DNA of 64,000 bases, from positions 1 to 64,000 of the forward strand of contig NZ_CAMFKW010000019.1 in the NCBI RefSeq assembly GCF_945957345.1, given 5' to 3'. Both the position numbers and the translations under genes were made by a program. A model generated the notes under the pieces. That model was not told the DNA's origin, made no database searches, and saw nothing but the letters and a program-made list of their open reading frames with translations. Source of the DNA: an uncultured Allobosea sp. GTDB lineage: Bacteria; Pseudomonadota; Alphaproteobacteria; Rhizobiales; Beijerinckiaceae. This document shows positions 30,390 through 39,258 of this stretch, one piece after another; position 1 is the stretch's first letter; each line of letters opens with the position of its first letter.

Positions 30390-31709
30390 ATGTCGACGAT
30401 TTCTCTCTCTGCTGGCGTTCGCGCCGCGCTCGGCTCGCTGTCTTCCGTCAAGGCCGACGCCGCGACCTCGCAGTACCGTCTGTCCACGGGCAAGAAGGTC
30501 AACTCCGCAGTCGACGATCCCGTCAACTTCTTCACCGCTGCCGGCCTGAACGATCGCGCCTCGCAGCTGACGAAGAATCTGGACGGCATCTCGAACGGCA
30601 TCCAGACCATCACCGCCGCCTCGCAGGGCATCGACTCGATCACCAAGCTCGTGTCGTCGCTGCAGTCGACCATCAAGCAGGCTCAGGCCGACAACGCCGC
30701 CAACCGTCCGACCAAGGCCGGCACGGCGCTTGCCACCGCGGCTGAAGCCGCCGCGACCAGCAAGAGCCTGAAGGACGTTACCCTCGACAAGGCTCTCGTC
30801 GACGACAACGCGACGGGCACCGACAACGCGGCGACCGCGAGCGCCAAGGGCAACCTCGGCATCGCGAGCACCACGACCAACCTGGCCCTGACGATCACGG
30901 CCGGCAACACGACCTTCACCTCGACCTCGCTGACCGCCACCTCGACGGTTCGCGATCTCGTCAACGAGATCAACAAGTCGGGCATCGCGACCGCTTCGAT
31001 CGACGATTCCGGCAAGCTGAACGTCACCGGTGCGGGTTCCGACACGCTGAAGATCGGCCTCGGCGCCGGTGCGAACGCCGGCGCTGCCCTCACGGATGCT
31101 CAGGCGGGTGGTCAGAACACCGCTCTCGGCCTCGCCGCGACGGACTACTCCACCGGCATCTCGGCCTCGGGCAACTCGACCGTTCGCTCCAACCTCGTCA
31201 ACCAGTTCAACGATCTGACCAAGCAGATCGACCAGCTGGCCAAGGATGCGGGCTTCAACGGCAAGAACCTGCTGACCGGCGACAAGCTCTCGGTGGTGTT
31301 CAACGAGAAGACCGGCACGAACCAGTCGAAGCTCGACGTTCAGGGCCAGACGATCACCGCTGCCAATCTCGGGATCGACCAGGCCGTCAACGGCACTGCG
31401 ACGACGGGTCAGTTCAACATCCAGGACGACGCCTCCCTGTCGACCATGGCTGACACGCTGACCGGCGCGCTCTCCTCGCTGCGTTCGACCTCCTCGTCGC
31501 TGGGCGCGAGCCTCTCGACGGTGCAGACCCGCCAGGATTTCACCAAGAACCTGGCCAACACCCTGACTGCCGGCGCCGACAACCTCGTCTCCGCCGACAC
31601 CAATCAGGAAGCGGCAAACCTGCTCGCCCTGCAGACCCGCCAGCAGCTGTCCCAGACCGCTCTGTCGCTGTCGAACCAGGCCGACCAGGCGATCCTGCGC
31701 CTGTTCTGA
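30390..31709 (+). CDS. Flagellin 1
   Basis: 439 aa. N-terminal D0/D1 (QYRLSTGKKVNSAVDDPVNF, then GISNGIQTITAASQGIDSI) and C-terminal D1/D0 (SLSTVQTRQDFTKNLANTL, QQLSQTALSLSNQADQAIL) frame a Thr/Ala-rich surface region (about residues 110-280). The protein is exported without a cleaved signal and polymerises into the filament. AGAAGG lies 9 nt before the ATG at 30390. It has its own terminator and is followed by a second flagellin that is nearly identical in both conserved ends. Confidence 0.95.
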   Translation: MSTISLSAGVRAALGSLSSVKADAATSQYRLSTGKKVNSAVDDPVNFFTAAGLNDRASQLTKNLDGISNGIQTITAASQGIDSITKLVSSLQSTIKQAQADNAANRPTKAGTALATAAEAAATSKSLKDVTLDKALVDDNATGTDNAATASAKGNLGIASTTTNLALTITAGNTTFTSTSLTATSTVRDLVNEINKSGIATASIDDSGKLNVTGAGSDTLKIGLGAGANAGAALTDAQAGGQNTALGLAATDYSTGISASGNSTVRSNLVNQFNDLTKQIDQLAKDAGFNGKNLLTGDKLSVVFNEKTGTNQSKLDVQGQTITAANLGIDQAVNGTATTGQFNIQDDASLSTMADTLTGALSSLRSTSSSLGASLSTVQTRQDFTKNLANTLTAGADNLVSADTNQEAANLLALQTRQQLSQTALSLSNQADQAILRLF

Positions 31710-31762
31710 TCCTTCGTCCGCAGAAGCGGGCTGCCTGCAGGACGCGGGCCGAAGAACCGAAG

Positions 31763-31792
31763 CGGCGGAGCGAAAGCTCCGCCGTTTTTTTT
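31763..31792 (+). terminator. Strong intrinsic terminator after flagellin 1
   Basis: CGGCGGAGC (31763-31771) pairs with GCTCCGCCG (31776-31784) through a GAAA tetraloop and is followed by eight T residues. One of the best terminators in the window, 54 nt after the flagellin stop. Confidence 0.92.
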
Positions 31793-31932
31793 CGTTGAAG
31801 GGGGGTGTAACGGCCGCCGAGCCCAATGGCCGCGGAGAAACCGCGGCATTAACCATTTCTTATCCTTAACAAAGCATTGTCGGCCCCGAGATCAAACCGC
31901 AAGCGCCGAATCGCGCTGTAGGGGACCGAACG

Positions 31933-33282
31933 ATGGCCAATCCGATTCTAACCAGCGGCGTCAGGCAGAACCTTCTCACCCTGCAGCAGACCCGCGACCA
32001 GCAGTCCGTCATCCAGAACCGCCTCTCGACGGGTAAGAAGGTCAATTCGGCCATCGACAACCCGGTGAACTATTTCACCGCGCTGGGCCTCAACGACCGC
32101 TCGGGCGCCCTCACCGGCCTGCTCGACGGCATCTCGAACGGCATCCAGACCATCACCGCCGCCTCGCAGGGCGTCGATTCGATCGCCAAGCTCGTGCAGT
32201 CGCTGCAGTCGACGATCAAGCAGGCGCAGGCCGACACCGCCAGCAACCGCCCGAACGTGATCGGCAGCGCGACCAACGGCACGATCACCGTCGGCGGCAA
32301 GATCGGCGGCAACACCTATACCGGCAACAAGAGCGCCAAGGACATCGCCCTCGACACGACCCTGGGCGGCGCCGGCGCAGCGGCGAGCTACAACTCGACG
32401 ACCGGCGTCACCACGGACGCCTCGCTCGGCCTGGGCGCCAACATCACCCTGTCGATCAAGGCCGGCGACACGACCTTCGTCTCGACGACCCTGACCGCGA
32501 CCTCGACGATCCGCGACGTCGTCAACGAGATCAACCGCTCCGGCATCGCCAATGCCTCGGTCGACAGCAGCGGCAAGCTCAACGTCACGGGCACCGGCTC
32601 CAGCACCCTGCAGATCGGCATCGCCAGCAACGCCAGCGCCGCGACGGCGCTCGCCAACTCGCAGAGCGACACGCTCAGCCAGAACGACCTGCTCGGCTTG
32701 CCGCTGACGACGGCCAATACTGGTATTCCGGCCGCCGCCGGCAACTCGACCGTGCGCACCAACCTGATCAACCAGTTCAACGACCTGACCAAGCAGATCG
32801 ACCAGCTGGCCAAGGATGCCGGCTTCAACGGTAAGAACCTGCTGTCCGGCGACAAGCTTTCGATCATCTTCAATGAGAAGACCGGCGCCAACCAGGCCAA
32901 GCTGGACGTTCAGGGCGAGACCATCACGGCCGCCAATCTGGGCATCCTGCAAGCCACCAGCGGCACCGCGACCACCGGCCAGTTCAATATTCAGGACGAC
33001 AACGCCCTGAACAACATGGCCGATATTCTGACGGGTGCCTTGACCTCGCTGCGCTCGACCTCCTCGACGCTCGGTTCGAGCCTCTCGATCGTGCAGACCC
33101 GCCAGGACTTCACCAAGAACCTGTCGAACACGCTGACCACCGGCGCCGACAATCTGGTGGCCGCGGATTCGAACGCCGAAGGCGCCAGCCTGCTGGCCCT
33201 CAACACCCGCCAGCAGCTCTCGCAGACCGCGCTGTCTCTGGCGAACCAGGCCGATCAGGGCGTGCTCCGGCTCTTCGGCTGA
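31933..33282 (+). CDS. Flagellin 2
   Basis: 449 aa. It shares with flagellin 1 the N-terminal block RLSTGKKVNSAIDNPVNYF and the C-terminal blocks IVQTRQDFTKNLSNTL and QQLSQTALSLANQADQGVLRL. The central region (about residues 110-280) has the same plan but different sequence and small length changes, as expected after duplication with surface divergence. It is followed 49 nt later by flbT, so the transcript probably continues into the regulators. Confidence 0.95.
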   Translation: MANPILTSGVRQNLLTLQQTRDQQSVIQNRLSTGKKVNSAIDNPVNYFTALGLNDRSGALTGLLDGISNGIQTITAASQGVDSIAKLVQSLQSTIKQAQADTASNRPNVIGSATNGTITVGGKIGGNTYTGNKSAKDIALDTTLGGAGAAASYNSTTGVTTDASLGLGANITLSIKAGDTTFVSTTLTATSTIRDVVNEINRSGIANASVDSSGKLNVTGTGSSTLQIGIASNASAATALANSQSDTLSQNDLLGLPLTTANTGIPAAAGNSTVRTNLINQFNDLTKQIDQLAKDAGFNGKNLLSGDKLSIIFNEKTGANQAKLDVQGETITAANLGILQATSGTATTGQFNIQDDNALNNMADILTGALTSLRSTSSTLGSSLSIVQTRQDFTKNLSNTLTTGADNLVAADSNAEGASLLALNTRQQLSQTALSLANQADQGVLRLFG

Positions 33283-33331
33283 CGCCGAAGCCGCCGCCCG
33301 CCCTCCCCTCCAGCCAGAAGGCAGGACCGCC

Positions 33332-33724
33332 ATGGCCCTCAAGGTCGAGCTCAAGCCGCGCGAACGGATCATCATCGGCCAGGTGGTGATCCGCAACGAC
33401 GAGCAGCGCACGCGCTTCTTCATCGAGGGCGAAGCGCCCATCCTGCGCGAGAAGGACATTCTGACCGCGGCGACCGCCGATACCCCGGCCAAGAAGATCT
33501 ATCTCGCGATCCAGCTCATGTATCTGGCGCAGGATCCGACGCACGAGCACGAGACTTATTTCCAGCTCGTGCGCGATTTCATCAACGCAGCGCCCAGCGC
33601 TCTGCCGCATATTCACGAGATCAATAACCGCATCTTAAGCGACGACCTCTACAAAGCTCTCAAGGCGGCCAGAAAGCTGATCGTCTATGAAGCGGAATTG
33701 ATCGAGAATGCAAAACGGGTTTAA
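33332..33724 (+). CDS. flbT: Flagellin-expression regulator FlbT
   Basis: 130 aa. FlbT is a post-transcriptional regulator that in Caulobacter binds flagellin mRNA leaders and destabilises them until the hook is complete. Family features: LKLKPRE-like VELKPRERIIIGQVVIRN, RFFIEGEAPILREKDIL, and YLAIQLMYL. It overlaps flaF by 17 nt, the usual arrangement for this antagonistic pair, directly downstream of the flagellin genes. Confidence 0.95.
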   Translation: MALKVELKPRERIIIGQVVIRNDEQRTRFFIEGEAPILREKDILTAATADTPAKKIYLAIQLMYLAQDPTHEHETYFQLVRDFINAAPSALPHIHEINNRILSDDLYKALKAARKLIVYEAELIENAKRV

Positions 33725-34079
33725 CGCCTACGCCGCCGCTGCCAAGGCAGCCCAGTCCGTCGTTTCGCCCCGCGAGCTCGAAGCCTCCCTTCTGATCAAG
33801 GCCGCCATGCGGCTCCAGACCGTCGCCGACGACTGGAGCCTGAGTGACCGTGAGCTCGACGAGGCGCTGACCTACAACCGCCGCCTCTGGACCCTGCTGG
33901 TCTCCGCCGTCATCGCCGAGGACAATCCGCTCCCGGTCGGCATCAAGACCAACATCCTCAGCCTCGCCAATTTCATCTTCAACCAGACCTTCAGGATTTC
34001 GGCGGATCCGCAGCCGCAATCCCTGGGTGTGCTGATCAACATCAACCGCGACATCGCGGCAGGCCTGCGCGGGCGCTGA
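33708..34079 (+). CDS. flaF: Flagellar biosynthesis regulator FlaF
   Basis: 123 aa. FlaF counteracts FlbT and is needed for flagellin synthesis. Recognised by YAAAAKAAQSVVSPRELEA, DDWSLSDRELDEALTYNRRLW and SLANFIFNQTF. The ATG lies inside the end of flbT (17-nt overlap). A strong hairpin terminator follows 22 nt after the stop. Confidence 0.95.
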   Translation: MQNGFNAYAAAAKAAQSVVSPRELEASLLIKAAMRLQTVADDWSLSDRELDEALTYNRRLWTLLVSAVIAEDNPLPVGIKTNILSLANFIFNQTFRISADPQPQSLGVLININRDIAAGLRGR

Positions 34080-34101
34080 ACCGCCAGCCGGTCGCCACAC
34101 C

Positions 34102-34140
34102 AAACGAAAACGCCGCCCTTTCGGGGCGGCGTTTTCGTTT
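34102..34140. terminator. Bidirectional terminator, 17-bp perfect stem, between flaF and flgL
   Basis: AAACGAAAACGCCGCCC (34102-34118) pairs perfectly with the complementary arm at 34124-34140. The A-rich left base and T-rich right base give U-tracts on both strands. It ends flaF on the right-going transcript and flgL on the left-going one. Confidence 0.92.
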
Positions 34141-34162
34141 GGGAGAGCTTCCCTCGCTGCGT

Positions 34163-35743
34163 TCAGAGATAATTCGTCAGCGACAGCTTGGAGAGCATCG
34201 AGGTCACCTGGTAGCTCGCCTGCAATTGCGTCTGCAGCGAGAGGATCTGTGTCGCGACCTCTTCGGTCGTGACGTTCTCGACGCCGGACAGCGTCGTGGT
34301 CAGATAGTCCTTGGTGCTCTGGTGGCGGTCCTTCGCGCTGGACAAGGCCGACTGCGCCGAGCCGAACTCGGTGATGATCTCCGCCGGCTTCTGCGTCGAG
34401 CCGCCGAAGCCGAGCTTGTCGCCGACCCGCTCCGCCATCGCGTTATAGCGATCCTGCGAGTTCGGATCGCTCGCCGGGAATGTTTCGCTCAGCATGATGC
34501 CGAACTGCGCCAACCCGGTACGGAAGGCCCCTTCATTGGCCCGTGCACCGACGCCGGTCGACTGGCCCTGGTCGAGCTGCACGATCGCGGTCGTACGCGC
34601 GGAAGTCGGCGCGATCGTGCGCGTGTCCAGCGCAGGATCATTCTTGTCGAGCGGCGGAATCCCGTCATCGCCCTTGTACCAGATGACGGTGGTGTCGCTC
34701 GCCCCCACCTTGGTCGGCGGCGCCGTCGCGTTCTCAAAATCCGGCCCCGGAACGCGACGGGGGGGATTGTTGACGCTGCCGTCGAAGAAATCCTGCGCCG
34801 CTACCTGAGACGAGGCGGCCGAGAGCGTCGTCTTCGCCTCTTTGCCGAGCCCGGCCTCGAGCGAGGTCTTGAGGTTCGCCGCCGTTGCGTTGACGTCGGC
34901 ACCGATCTCGAAGGAATCGGCATCGGAGCCGGTCGTTCCCGGTGCGCGTGCCGTCAGCGTGACCTGTGTCTGGGTGCCATCCGGCAGGTTCAGGTTGACC
35001 GTGACCTTGTCGCCGGGCAGCGGCTGGCCGGTAACGGAGAGCGAAAAGGCCGCCCTGCTACCCGAAGGAAGCGGCGTCTGGGCCGTGACGGCGACCCCGG
35101 CCCCGGTCGAGCTGACGCCGCCGATCTTGAAGCCGTAATCATGGTCGCCATCCGCCAGGGTGACGGTCGTGGGTCCAGCCGTACCGGTCGTCAGGCGGCC
35201 GAGCCCGTTGCTGCCCAGATCGGCGCGGCGGCGTTCGTCGATAAGCTGCTTGAGCCCGGCCTTGCCGGCCCCATCGCCGTTGATGATCGTGTCGAAACTC
35301 TCGACCGGTGCGGTATCCGACGTCTTTCCGGAAAACAGGTAGCGGCCGTTGACGTCGGTGCTCAGCAGGTCGAGCACCTGCTTGAACTTGTCCTCCGCCA
35401 GCAGTTGCGGCGCCGTCCGTCCGCTGGAGGTCTGCACATAGCTGTTCGAGCGCATGTCGTTGCGCGAGTCGCTCGCCAGCTTGGCGAAGGTGGACGCTGC
35501 ATCCGCCTGGAGCTTCAGGTTCACACCGCTGAGCTGGATGCCCGAAAGCAGCGAATCCAGCGACGAGATCTTGCTGTTGAGATCGAGGCTGATGCGCCGG
35601 TCGATGCCGAGGTCGCCATAGCTGGTGCTGCGCTGCTTGGTATCGAGCTGGCGTTGCAGGTCGTCGAACTGGGCCCGCGTCGAGACGAACTCGTTGGGCT
35701 TGGCCGCGCGGTAGGCGCCGGTTCCATAGGCTGTGATGGTCAT
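34163..35743 (-). CDS. flgL: Flagellar hook-filament junction protein FlgL (long form)
   Basis: 526 aa. The N-terminus (FDDLQRQLDTKQRSTSYGDLG) and C-terminus (LTTTLSGVENVTTEEVATQILSLQTQLQASYQV, read as SGVENVTTEEVATQIL and LQTQLQASYQVTSML) have flagellin-like D0/D1 helices that place it as HAP3. A central segment of about residues 180-380 is inserted, including a DUF1522-like beta region (YGFKIGGVSSTG, VTVNLNLPDG). Usual FlgL is about 300-350 aa. It is the last gene of flgE-flgK-flgL, 7 nt after flgK. Confidence 0.9.
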   Translation of the reverse strand: MTITAYGTGAYRAAKPNEFVSTRAQFDDLQRQLDTKQRSTSYGDLGIDRRISLDLNSKISSLDSLLSGIQLSGVNLKLQADAASTFAKLASDSRNDMRSNSYVQTSSGRTAPQLLAEDKFKQVLDLLSTDVNGRYLFSGKTSDTAPVESFDTIINGDGAGKAGLKQLIDERRRADLGSNGLGRLTTGTAGPTTVTLADGDHDYGFKIGGVSSTGAGVAVTAQTPLPSGSRAAFSLSVTGQPLPGDKVTVNLNLPDGTQTQVTLTARAPGTTGSDADSFEIGADVNATAANLKTSLEAGLGKEAKTTLSAASSQVAAQDFFDGSVNNPPRRVPGPDFENATAPPTKVGASDTTVIWYKGDDGIPPLDKNDPALDTRTIAPTSARTTAIVQLDQGQSTGVGARANEGAFRTGLAQFGIMLSETFPASDPNSQDRYNAMAERVGDKLGFGGSTQKPAEIITEFGSAQSALSSAKDRHQSTKDYLTTTLSGVENVTTEEVATQILSLQTQLQASYQVTSMLSKLSLTNYL

Positions 35744-35750
35744 CGCGGCC

Positions 35751-37622
35751 TCACACTCTCATCAGCACGTCCATCATCTCCTTCATCGTGGAGATGACGC
35801 GGGCATTGGCGGCATAGGCAGTCTGGAGTTCGATCAGCATCGACATCTCCTGGTCGACATTGACCTGAGACGTCGCCTGAAAGCGGCTCTGCACCGAGGC
35901 GAGCGCGACCTGCTGACCTTCGTCCAGGCGCTTGGCCGCTTCGACGGCCTGTCCCTGCGAGGAGACCACGCGCTGAACGAAATTCGCCACCGTCGTGCTG
36001 GAGGTCGCAGTGTTGCCGTCCGGTCCGGACGCATTGGTAATGGCGCGCTGGCTCTGCGTCAGCCGGTTCAGCATAAGCTGCGGCCGGGTGAGATCGCCCT
36101 GCGCAGTCGGCGGCGAGGTATTGTAGGCGACCAGCAGCGAGCGATCCGCGATCAGGGCCGGGTTGACCGTGATCCGGGCGGCATATCCGGTGGTCTGAGA
36201 ACCGCCGTCATAAGAGCCGGTGAACGCGTTTCCCGAAGGCCCGTCGACGAAGAACGGCAGCTCGGGCGTCCCGCCCGCGGAAGCCAGGACCGAATTCGTC
36301 GGCCGCGCGGTCAATCCGACGACATCGCGCGTCCCGGCCGCGCCGTCATCGACGATGCGCAGCGTCGAGCCGGTGTTCGAGACGGTGAAACCGGTCCCCA
36401 CCGCCGCCTGCATCTGTGCGGCGACGGAAGCGGGGCCGCCCGAGAAATCGATGCCGATGACGCGATTGTTGGCATCGCCGCTGGCCGAGGCCGGCAAGGG
36501 CAGCGACGCCGCGGAGTCGACGCGCACGAAGGTGAAGCGCTGGGTCTGCCCGCCTGGGGTGACCTTGTAGTCGAGCGTCACCGAATTGCCGGATTGCAGA
36601 CCCGTCAGATCGACATCGAAGCCGGTGGCTGCTCCCGCCGTGGCGGGAGTGCCGGCAATCTCGCGGTCCGAGAGCGCCTTCGACATCTGCGCCGCGATCT
36701 CGTCGAGCTGCGCCTGGGCCTGGACCAGCGTCTTGTCGCGCAGTTCGATATTGGCCGCGATCTCGCCCGAGCGGAAGATCCGGTTGGCGATCGCGTCCGA
36801 CGTGTTGCCGGACGCGTCGACGATCTTGATCGTGCCGACGCCGCGCTTGGCGGGATCGATATCCCACTGGTCGTCTGGCCCGATCCCGGCATGCTCGTCG
36901 AACTTGAAGGTGACGGCCGCCGTACCGTCGAAGAGCTGCGTGCCCGAGCCGGTCACGACACTGACCGAGCCGCGCGCATCCTCGGTCGTCTTGATGTCGA
37001 CATACTGCGACAGCTCGGACAGGATCAGGTCGCGCTGGTCCTTGAGGCTGGCCGTCGCGCTGTCGTTCGGGCTGCCGACGATGCGGGTATTGACCTTCGC
37101 AAGCGCGCCCAGCAGGTCGTTGACCTTGGTGACCGCGCTGGAGATGCCGGTCTCGGCCTGGCTGCGCAGGGCCTGCACACCGTTGGAGAGCGTGTTGAGC
37201 TGACTGGCGAGCTGCGTCGCGTTGTCGAGCACCTGCGAGCGCAGGCTGTAGGATGAGGGGTCGTTCTGGAGCGACTGCAGCGCGCTGGTGAACTTGTTGA
37301 AGATCGTGTCCAGCGCCGTGGAGCTGCCGGGCTGGCCGTAGAGCTTGTCGAGATTGGACAGAGAATCCGCGCGCGTCGAGGTATAGGCGGCGCCGGAGGC
37401 TTCCTGCCAGAGCTGGTGCTGGACGATCTTGTCGAGCAGGCGCTGGACCTGCGTGCTCTGCACGCCGATCGTCAGCCCGGTCAAGCTGTCGGCGGTCGAG
37501 ACCGTCCGCCGGACATAGCCCGTCGTTCCGGCATTGGCGACGTTCTGCGAGACGACGCCGATGCCGACCTGCGCGGCGTTGAGTCCGCCGATCGCGGTGT
37601 TGAGGGAAGTGCTCAGACCCAT
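35751..37622 (-). CDS. flgK: Flagellar hook-associated protein FlgK
   Basis: 623 aa. The N-terminus has the axial-protein pattern SLNTAIGGLNAAQVGIGVVSQNVANAGTTGYVRR (read as QVGIGVVSQNVANAGTTGY), and the C-terminus VDQEMSMLIELQTAYAANARVISTMKEMMD (read as EMSMLIELQTAYAANARVI). FlgK forms the first hook-filament junction zone. AGGAG lies 6 nt before the ATG at 37622, which fixes the start over an in-frame TTG at 37628. Residues 300-480 contain an added beta-rich domain similar in style to that in FlgL. Confidence 0.94.
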   Translation of the reverse strand: MGLSTSLNTAIGGLNAAQVGIGVVSQNVANAGTTGYVRRTVSTADSLTGLTIGVQSTQVQRLLDKIVQHQLWQEASGAAYTSTRADSLSNLDKLYGQPGSSTALDTIFNKFTSALQSLQNDPSSYSLRSQVLDNATQLASQLNTLSNGVQALRSQAETGISSAVTKVNDLLGALAKVNTRIVGSPNDSATASLKDQRDLILSELSQYVDIKTTEDARGSVSVVTGSGTQLFDGTAAVTFKFDEHAGIGPDDQWDIDPAKRGVGTIKIVDASGNTSDAIANRIFRSGEIAANIELRDKTLVQAQAQLDEIAAQMSKALSDREIAGTPATAGAATGFDVDLTGLQSGNSVTLDYKVTPGGQTQRFTFVRVDSAASLPLPASASGDANNRVIGIDFSGGPASVAAQMQAAVGTGFTVSNTGSTLRIVDDGAAGTRDVVGLTARPTNSVLASAGGTPELPFFVDGPSGNAFTGSYDGGSQTTGYAARITVNPALIADRSLLVAYNTSPPTAQGDLTRPQLMLNRLTQSQRAITNASGPDGNTATSSTTVANFVQRVVSSQGQAVEAAKRLDEGQQVALASVQSRFQATSQVNVDQEMSMLIELQTAYAANARVISTMKEMMDVLMRV

Positions 37623-37681
37623 CGCCAACTCCTGTCGCGAGAAGCGGCCCTCCTGGGCCGCAGCTTAGGCAGATCCGCCGC

Positions 37682-39082
37682 TCAGCGGATGATGTTGAAC
37701 ACCGAGGTCAGCATCTCCTGCGCGGTGGTGATGACCTTGGTATTGGCCGAGTAGGCCTGCTGGGTGACGATCATCTTGGAGAATTCGTCGGCGATATCGG
37801 TGTTCGATTGCTCGACGCTGCCGCCGACCATCTGCGAGGTGCCGAGACCGATGATCGGCGGGCCGGATTCGATCGTCTCCTCGAAGGCGCCGCCATCGAG
37901 CCGCTTCAGCGAATTGTCGGCATTGAACCGGGCAACCGAGACCTGCGCCAGCGCCACGACCTGGCCGTTGCTGAAGGTGCCGACCACCTGGCCCTCGGCC
38001 GAGACCGACACGCGGTCGAGCGTGCCGGCGGTATAGCCGTCCTGGCGGATGCTGCGCGCGTCGATCTGGCCGCTGACATCGCCATTCTGGGTCACGCCAT
38101 TGCCGCCGGTGGACACATTGATGCCGGTGATGGTGGTTCCGTTGATGGTCATAGTCGGCAGTGTGATGTCGCCGCTCGCCGGGCTGACCATCTGGCCGGT
38201 GGTACCGAAGGTCACGTTCTGCCCGGTCTGGACATAAGCAACCTGGCTGGCGCCGGTCGCGCTGGTATCCTGCGCGACGAACAGCCCCCAGGTACCCGTG
38301 GTCGGAGGCGTCGCAGTCGAATCGCCGTTGTCGATCTTGCCCCAGCGCATCTCGACGCTGGTGGCCTTGCCGAGCGCGTCATAGACCGTCACCGAGCCGC
38401 CGGGAATCGAGGTCGCCAGGAAGCTGGTGATATTGTTGCCCATCACCGCGGCGTTACCGGCATAGGGGTTCGGCGACGTGCCGGCCGCGGTAACCGAGGC
38501 GGGGTTCAGGAACTCTGATCCGCCCTGCGTCTTCTGCGTCGTCGCCGGAACCGCAGGAATATTGGCACGGTACTCGATCGAGGTCGTGGCCTTGGCCGGG
38601 AACTGATCCTTGGTGATCCGCAGCACGTCCGGCTGCGTGCCGACAAGCTGACCGGTCACCTGGTCGATCTTCAGGCCCTTGAGATAGTAGCCCGCGCCGT
38701 TGACGAGGTAGCCGTTCGCATCGAAGTCGAAATCGCCGCGCCGCGTATAGAGGTTGGAGTTGGCAAATTGCGTGTTGGCGCCGACGCCGCTCGCGCGCTG
38801 GTCGACCACGAAGAAGCCGTCGCCGTTGATCGCGATATTGGTGTCGATCTTGGTCGGGTTGAGATCGCCCTGGATCGAGTTCGTCGCCCGGCTGAAGGCC
38901 TGGACCGAGCCGGCGACCTGGCGGTTCAGCGCCGCATCCGGCACGAGATCGGCAAAGCTCGTATCGACGCGCTTGTAGCCCGCCGTCCGCGAATTCGCGA
39001 TGTTGCCGGAAATGTTCTCAAGCGCATAGGACTGCGCCGTCATTCCCGAAACCGCCGTGGTCAGCGCACTGAAAACACCCAT
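37682..39082 (-). CDS. flgE: Flagellar hook protein FlgE
   Basis: 466 aa. N-terminus ALTTAVSGMTAQSYALENIS and GNIANSRTAGYKRVDTSF contain the axial motif; DTNIAINGDGFFVV and a C-terminal QSNTDIADEFSKMIVTQQAYSANTKVITTAQEML (read as EFSKMIVTQQAYSANTKVI) complete the hook signature. It builds the universal-joint hook. A candidate sigma-54 promoter lies about 65 nt upstream. It heads the leftward operon flgE-flgK-flgL. Confidence 0.95.
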   Translation of the reverse strand: MGVFSALTTAVSGMTAQSYALENISGNIANSRTAGYKRVDTSFADLVPDAALNRQVAGSVQAFSRATNSIQGDLNPTKIDTNIAINGDGFFVVDQRASGVGANTQFANSNLYTRRGDFDFDANGYLVNGAGYYLKGLKIDQVTGQLVGTQPDVLRITKDQFPAKATTSIEYRANIPAVPATTQKTQGGSEFLNPASVTAAGTSPNPYAGNAAVMGNNITSFLATSIPGGSVTVYDALGKATSVEMRWGKIDNGDSTATPPTTGTWGLFVAQDTSATGASQVAYVQTGQNVTFGTTGQMVSPASGDITLPTMTINGTTITGINVSTGGNGVTQNGDVSGQIDARSIRQDGYTAGTLDRVSVSAEGQVVGTFSNGQVVALAQVSVARFNADNSLKRLDGGAFEETIESGPPIIGLGTSQMVGGSVEQSNTDIADEFSKMIVTQQAYSANTKVITTAQEMLTSVFNIIR

Positions 39083-39140
39083 GGAACCCTCACCTCAACC
39101 GACAGCCCCCGAGGGCGGCCCACAACTCGAGGCAAGGTTC

Positions 39141-39156
39141 TGCACGGCGCATGCCA
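39141..39156 (-). promoter_or_regulatory. Candidate sigma-54 promoter of flgE
   Basis: On the minus strand the sequence TGGCATGCGCCGTGCA has GG and GC dinucleotides spaced by exactly 10 nt, close to the -24/-12 consensus TGGCAC-N5-TTGCA (one mismatch in each box). It points toward flgE and lies about 59 nt before its start. Hook operons use sigma-54 in Caulobacter. It could be a chance match. Confidence 0.35.
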
Positions 39157-39258
39157 TGCGCGGCTTCGTGCTATTTCAAGGAGTTGGATCGTTTACGAAA
39201 GGTTTAGCGGCAGTCCGAACCGGGCAGAATCGCCTCCTGCCGGCAGATTCTGCCGGGT

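Noticed and set aside
31860..31932. TTAACC and TTAAC boxes before flagellin 2 as a CtrA site
   Set aside because: The two boxes are separated by 13 nt rather than 7, so they do not make a canonical site.
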